Source: Eretmocerus hayati
Lineage: Eukaryota > Arthropoda > Insecta > Hymenoptera > Aphelinidae
Length of the DNA: 64,000 bases
Reading direction: 5' to 3'
Assembly: GCA_029851415.1 (NCBI GenBank)
Contig: CM056743.1
Location: 121,860,305-121,924,304 of the forward strand
Part shown: one piece after another, positions 63,383 through 64,000 of the stretch
How the letters are laid out: each line of letters opens with the position of its first letter
Numbering within the stretch: position 1 is the stretch's first letter
Program-made: the position numbers and the translations under genes
Notes under the pieces: generated by a model
What the model saw: the letters and a program-made list of their open reading frames with translations, nothing else
Told to the model about the DNA's origin: nothing
The model's database searches: none

Positions 63383-64000
63383 TTTACTTTTGATAATTTG
63401 GGTCCTATACTATTTATTATTTTCATTAATGATATACCCTCGGGTATACATAGTATTCGGACTTTGATCTATGCTGATGATGTAAAAATCTTCACGACTC
63501 TAAAGTCACCCCTCGATGCTAGTCGTTTACAGAAATCTTCTCAGGAGATTCTTGTATGGGGTGAAGAAAATCGCCTATTAATCAACATGAAAAAATGTGC
63601 AGCCATCTCCTTCTCAAAGTCTCGTAATGCTCTGAAATATGAATATCCGATTAATGATGTGAGAATTGAACGTGTTGAAAGCATTTCTGACTTGGGAGAG
63701 ATATTTGAATCTGGTCTCAAGTTCGACACACATATCAAATCAGTTGCAGGAAAGGCCCTAAAAATGGTTGGATTCATCAGAAGAGTAACTTCTGATTTTC
63801 GTAATGCCAACTCGATCTCCTACCTATATAAAGCTCTAGTCATCCCGGTTTTAACTTATGCGTCGGTCATTTGGTCACCATTCACTAAGCAAACACATCT
63901 CAAGTTAGAGAGAATTCAGAATAAAATGCTTCGCTATTTATGTTTCAAAAATAAGAATCCTATGCACTACACGGATCATGAATATGATCCTGCCAGGGAA
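63383..64000 (+). pseudogene. Second reverse-transcriptase fragment (Jockey-like), cut by the window end
   Basis: One frame is open from 63383 to the window edge, with the RT palm and thumb signature: LGPILFIIFINDIPSG, then IYADDVKIF (catalytic ADD), WGEENRLLINMKKC, ISDLGEIFESGLKF, YKALVIPVLTYASVIWSP and LERIQNKMLRYLCF. The N-terminal half of the RT is missing because a stop at 63377-63379 and unrelated sequence precede it, so the copy is 5' truncated. It is a different family from the LINE at 58.4-60.7 kb: opposite strand and distinct sequence. Its 3' end is beyond the window. Confidence 0.85.

Overview
The window looks like nuclear DNA of an insect, probably holometabolous; the species cannot be named from sequence alone. 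The evidence is three multi-exon genes with short GT-AG introns and insect-type products, separated by intergenic DNA dense in transposon remains. No bacterial, plasmid or CRISPR features were seen.

Layout. (1) 1-950 is a GC- and CpG-rich block, the likely promoter/5' UTR of the first gene. (2) 2945-13455 (+) is an ortholog of nuclear receptor coactivator 6 (NCOA6), built from 14 coding exons that join in one open frame of about 2,417 residues. (3) 14.2-40.4 kb has no host gene that I can recognise and is a transposon nest. Its centrepiece is a 13.4-kb fold-back unit (24586-37960) with inverted arms of about 1.3 kb. It sits inside a tandem array of ~310-bp repeats, and its right arm is split by a 3.9-kb palindromic element that is itself split by a 0.55-kb fold-back element. 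Around and inside it lie a family of elements with CTCTCT...GAGTGAAA ends (some nested in each other), tRNA-derived SINE heads, a TTAA-flanked piggyBac-like MITE, a 2-kb TA-flanked element, and a ~168-bp tandem satellite. (4) 40791-43620 (+) is MSL3, a chromodomain/MRG protein of 516 residues with its aromatic cage intact. (5) 53350-44978 (-) holds the last eight coding exons of hillarin (Hil), a transglutaminase-like cytoskeletal protein; its 5' exons were not found. Its introns contain two further fold-back elements and a MITE. (6) 58.4-60.7 kb (-) is a 5'-truncated, frameshifted LINE, and 63.38-64.0 kb (+) is a second reverse-transcriptase fragment cut by the window edge.

How the genes relate. 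NCOA6 (COMPASS-like MLL3/4-Trr coactivator) and MSL3 (MOF acetyltransferase complex reader) both act in chromatin. They are about 27 kb apart with the transposon nest between them, so I infer no operon-like link. MSL3 and hil converge tail to tail, with about 1.36 kb between stop codons. The most unusual feature is the multi-level nesting of long inverted repeats between 20 and 40 kb. None of those elements carries a recognisable transposase, so all appear non-autonomous.
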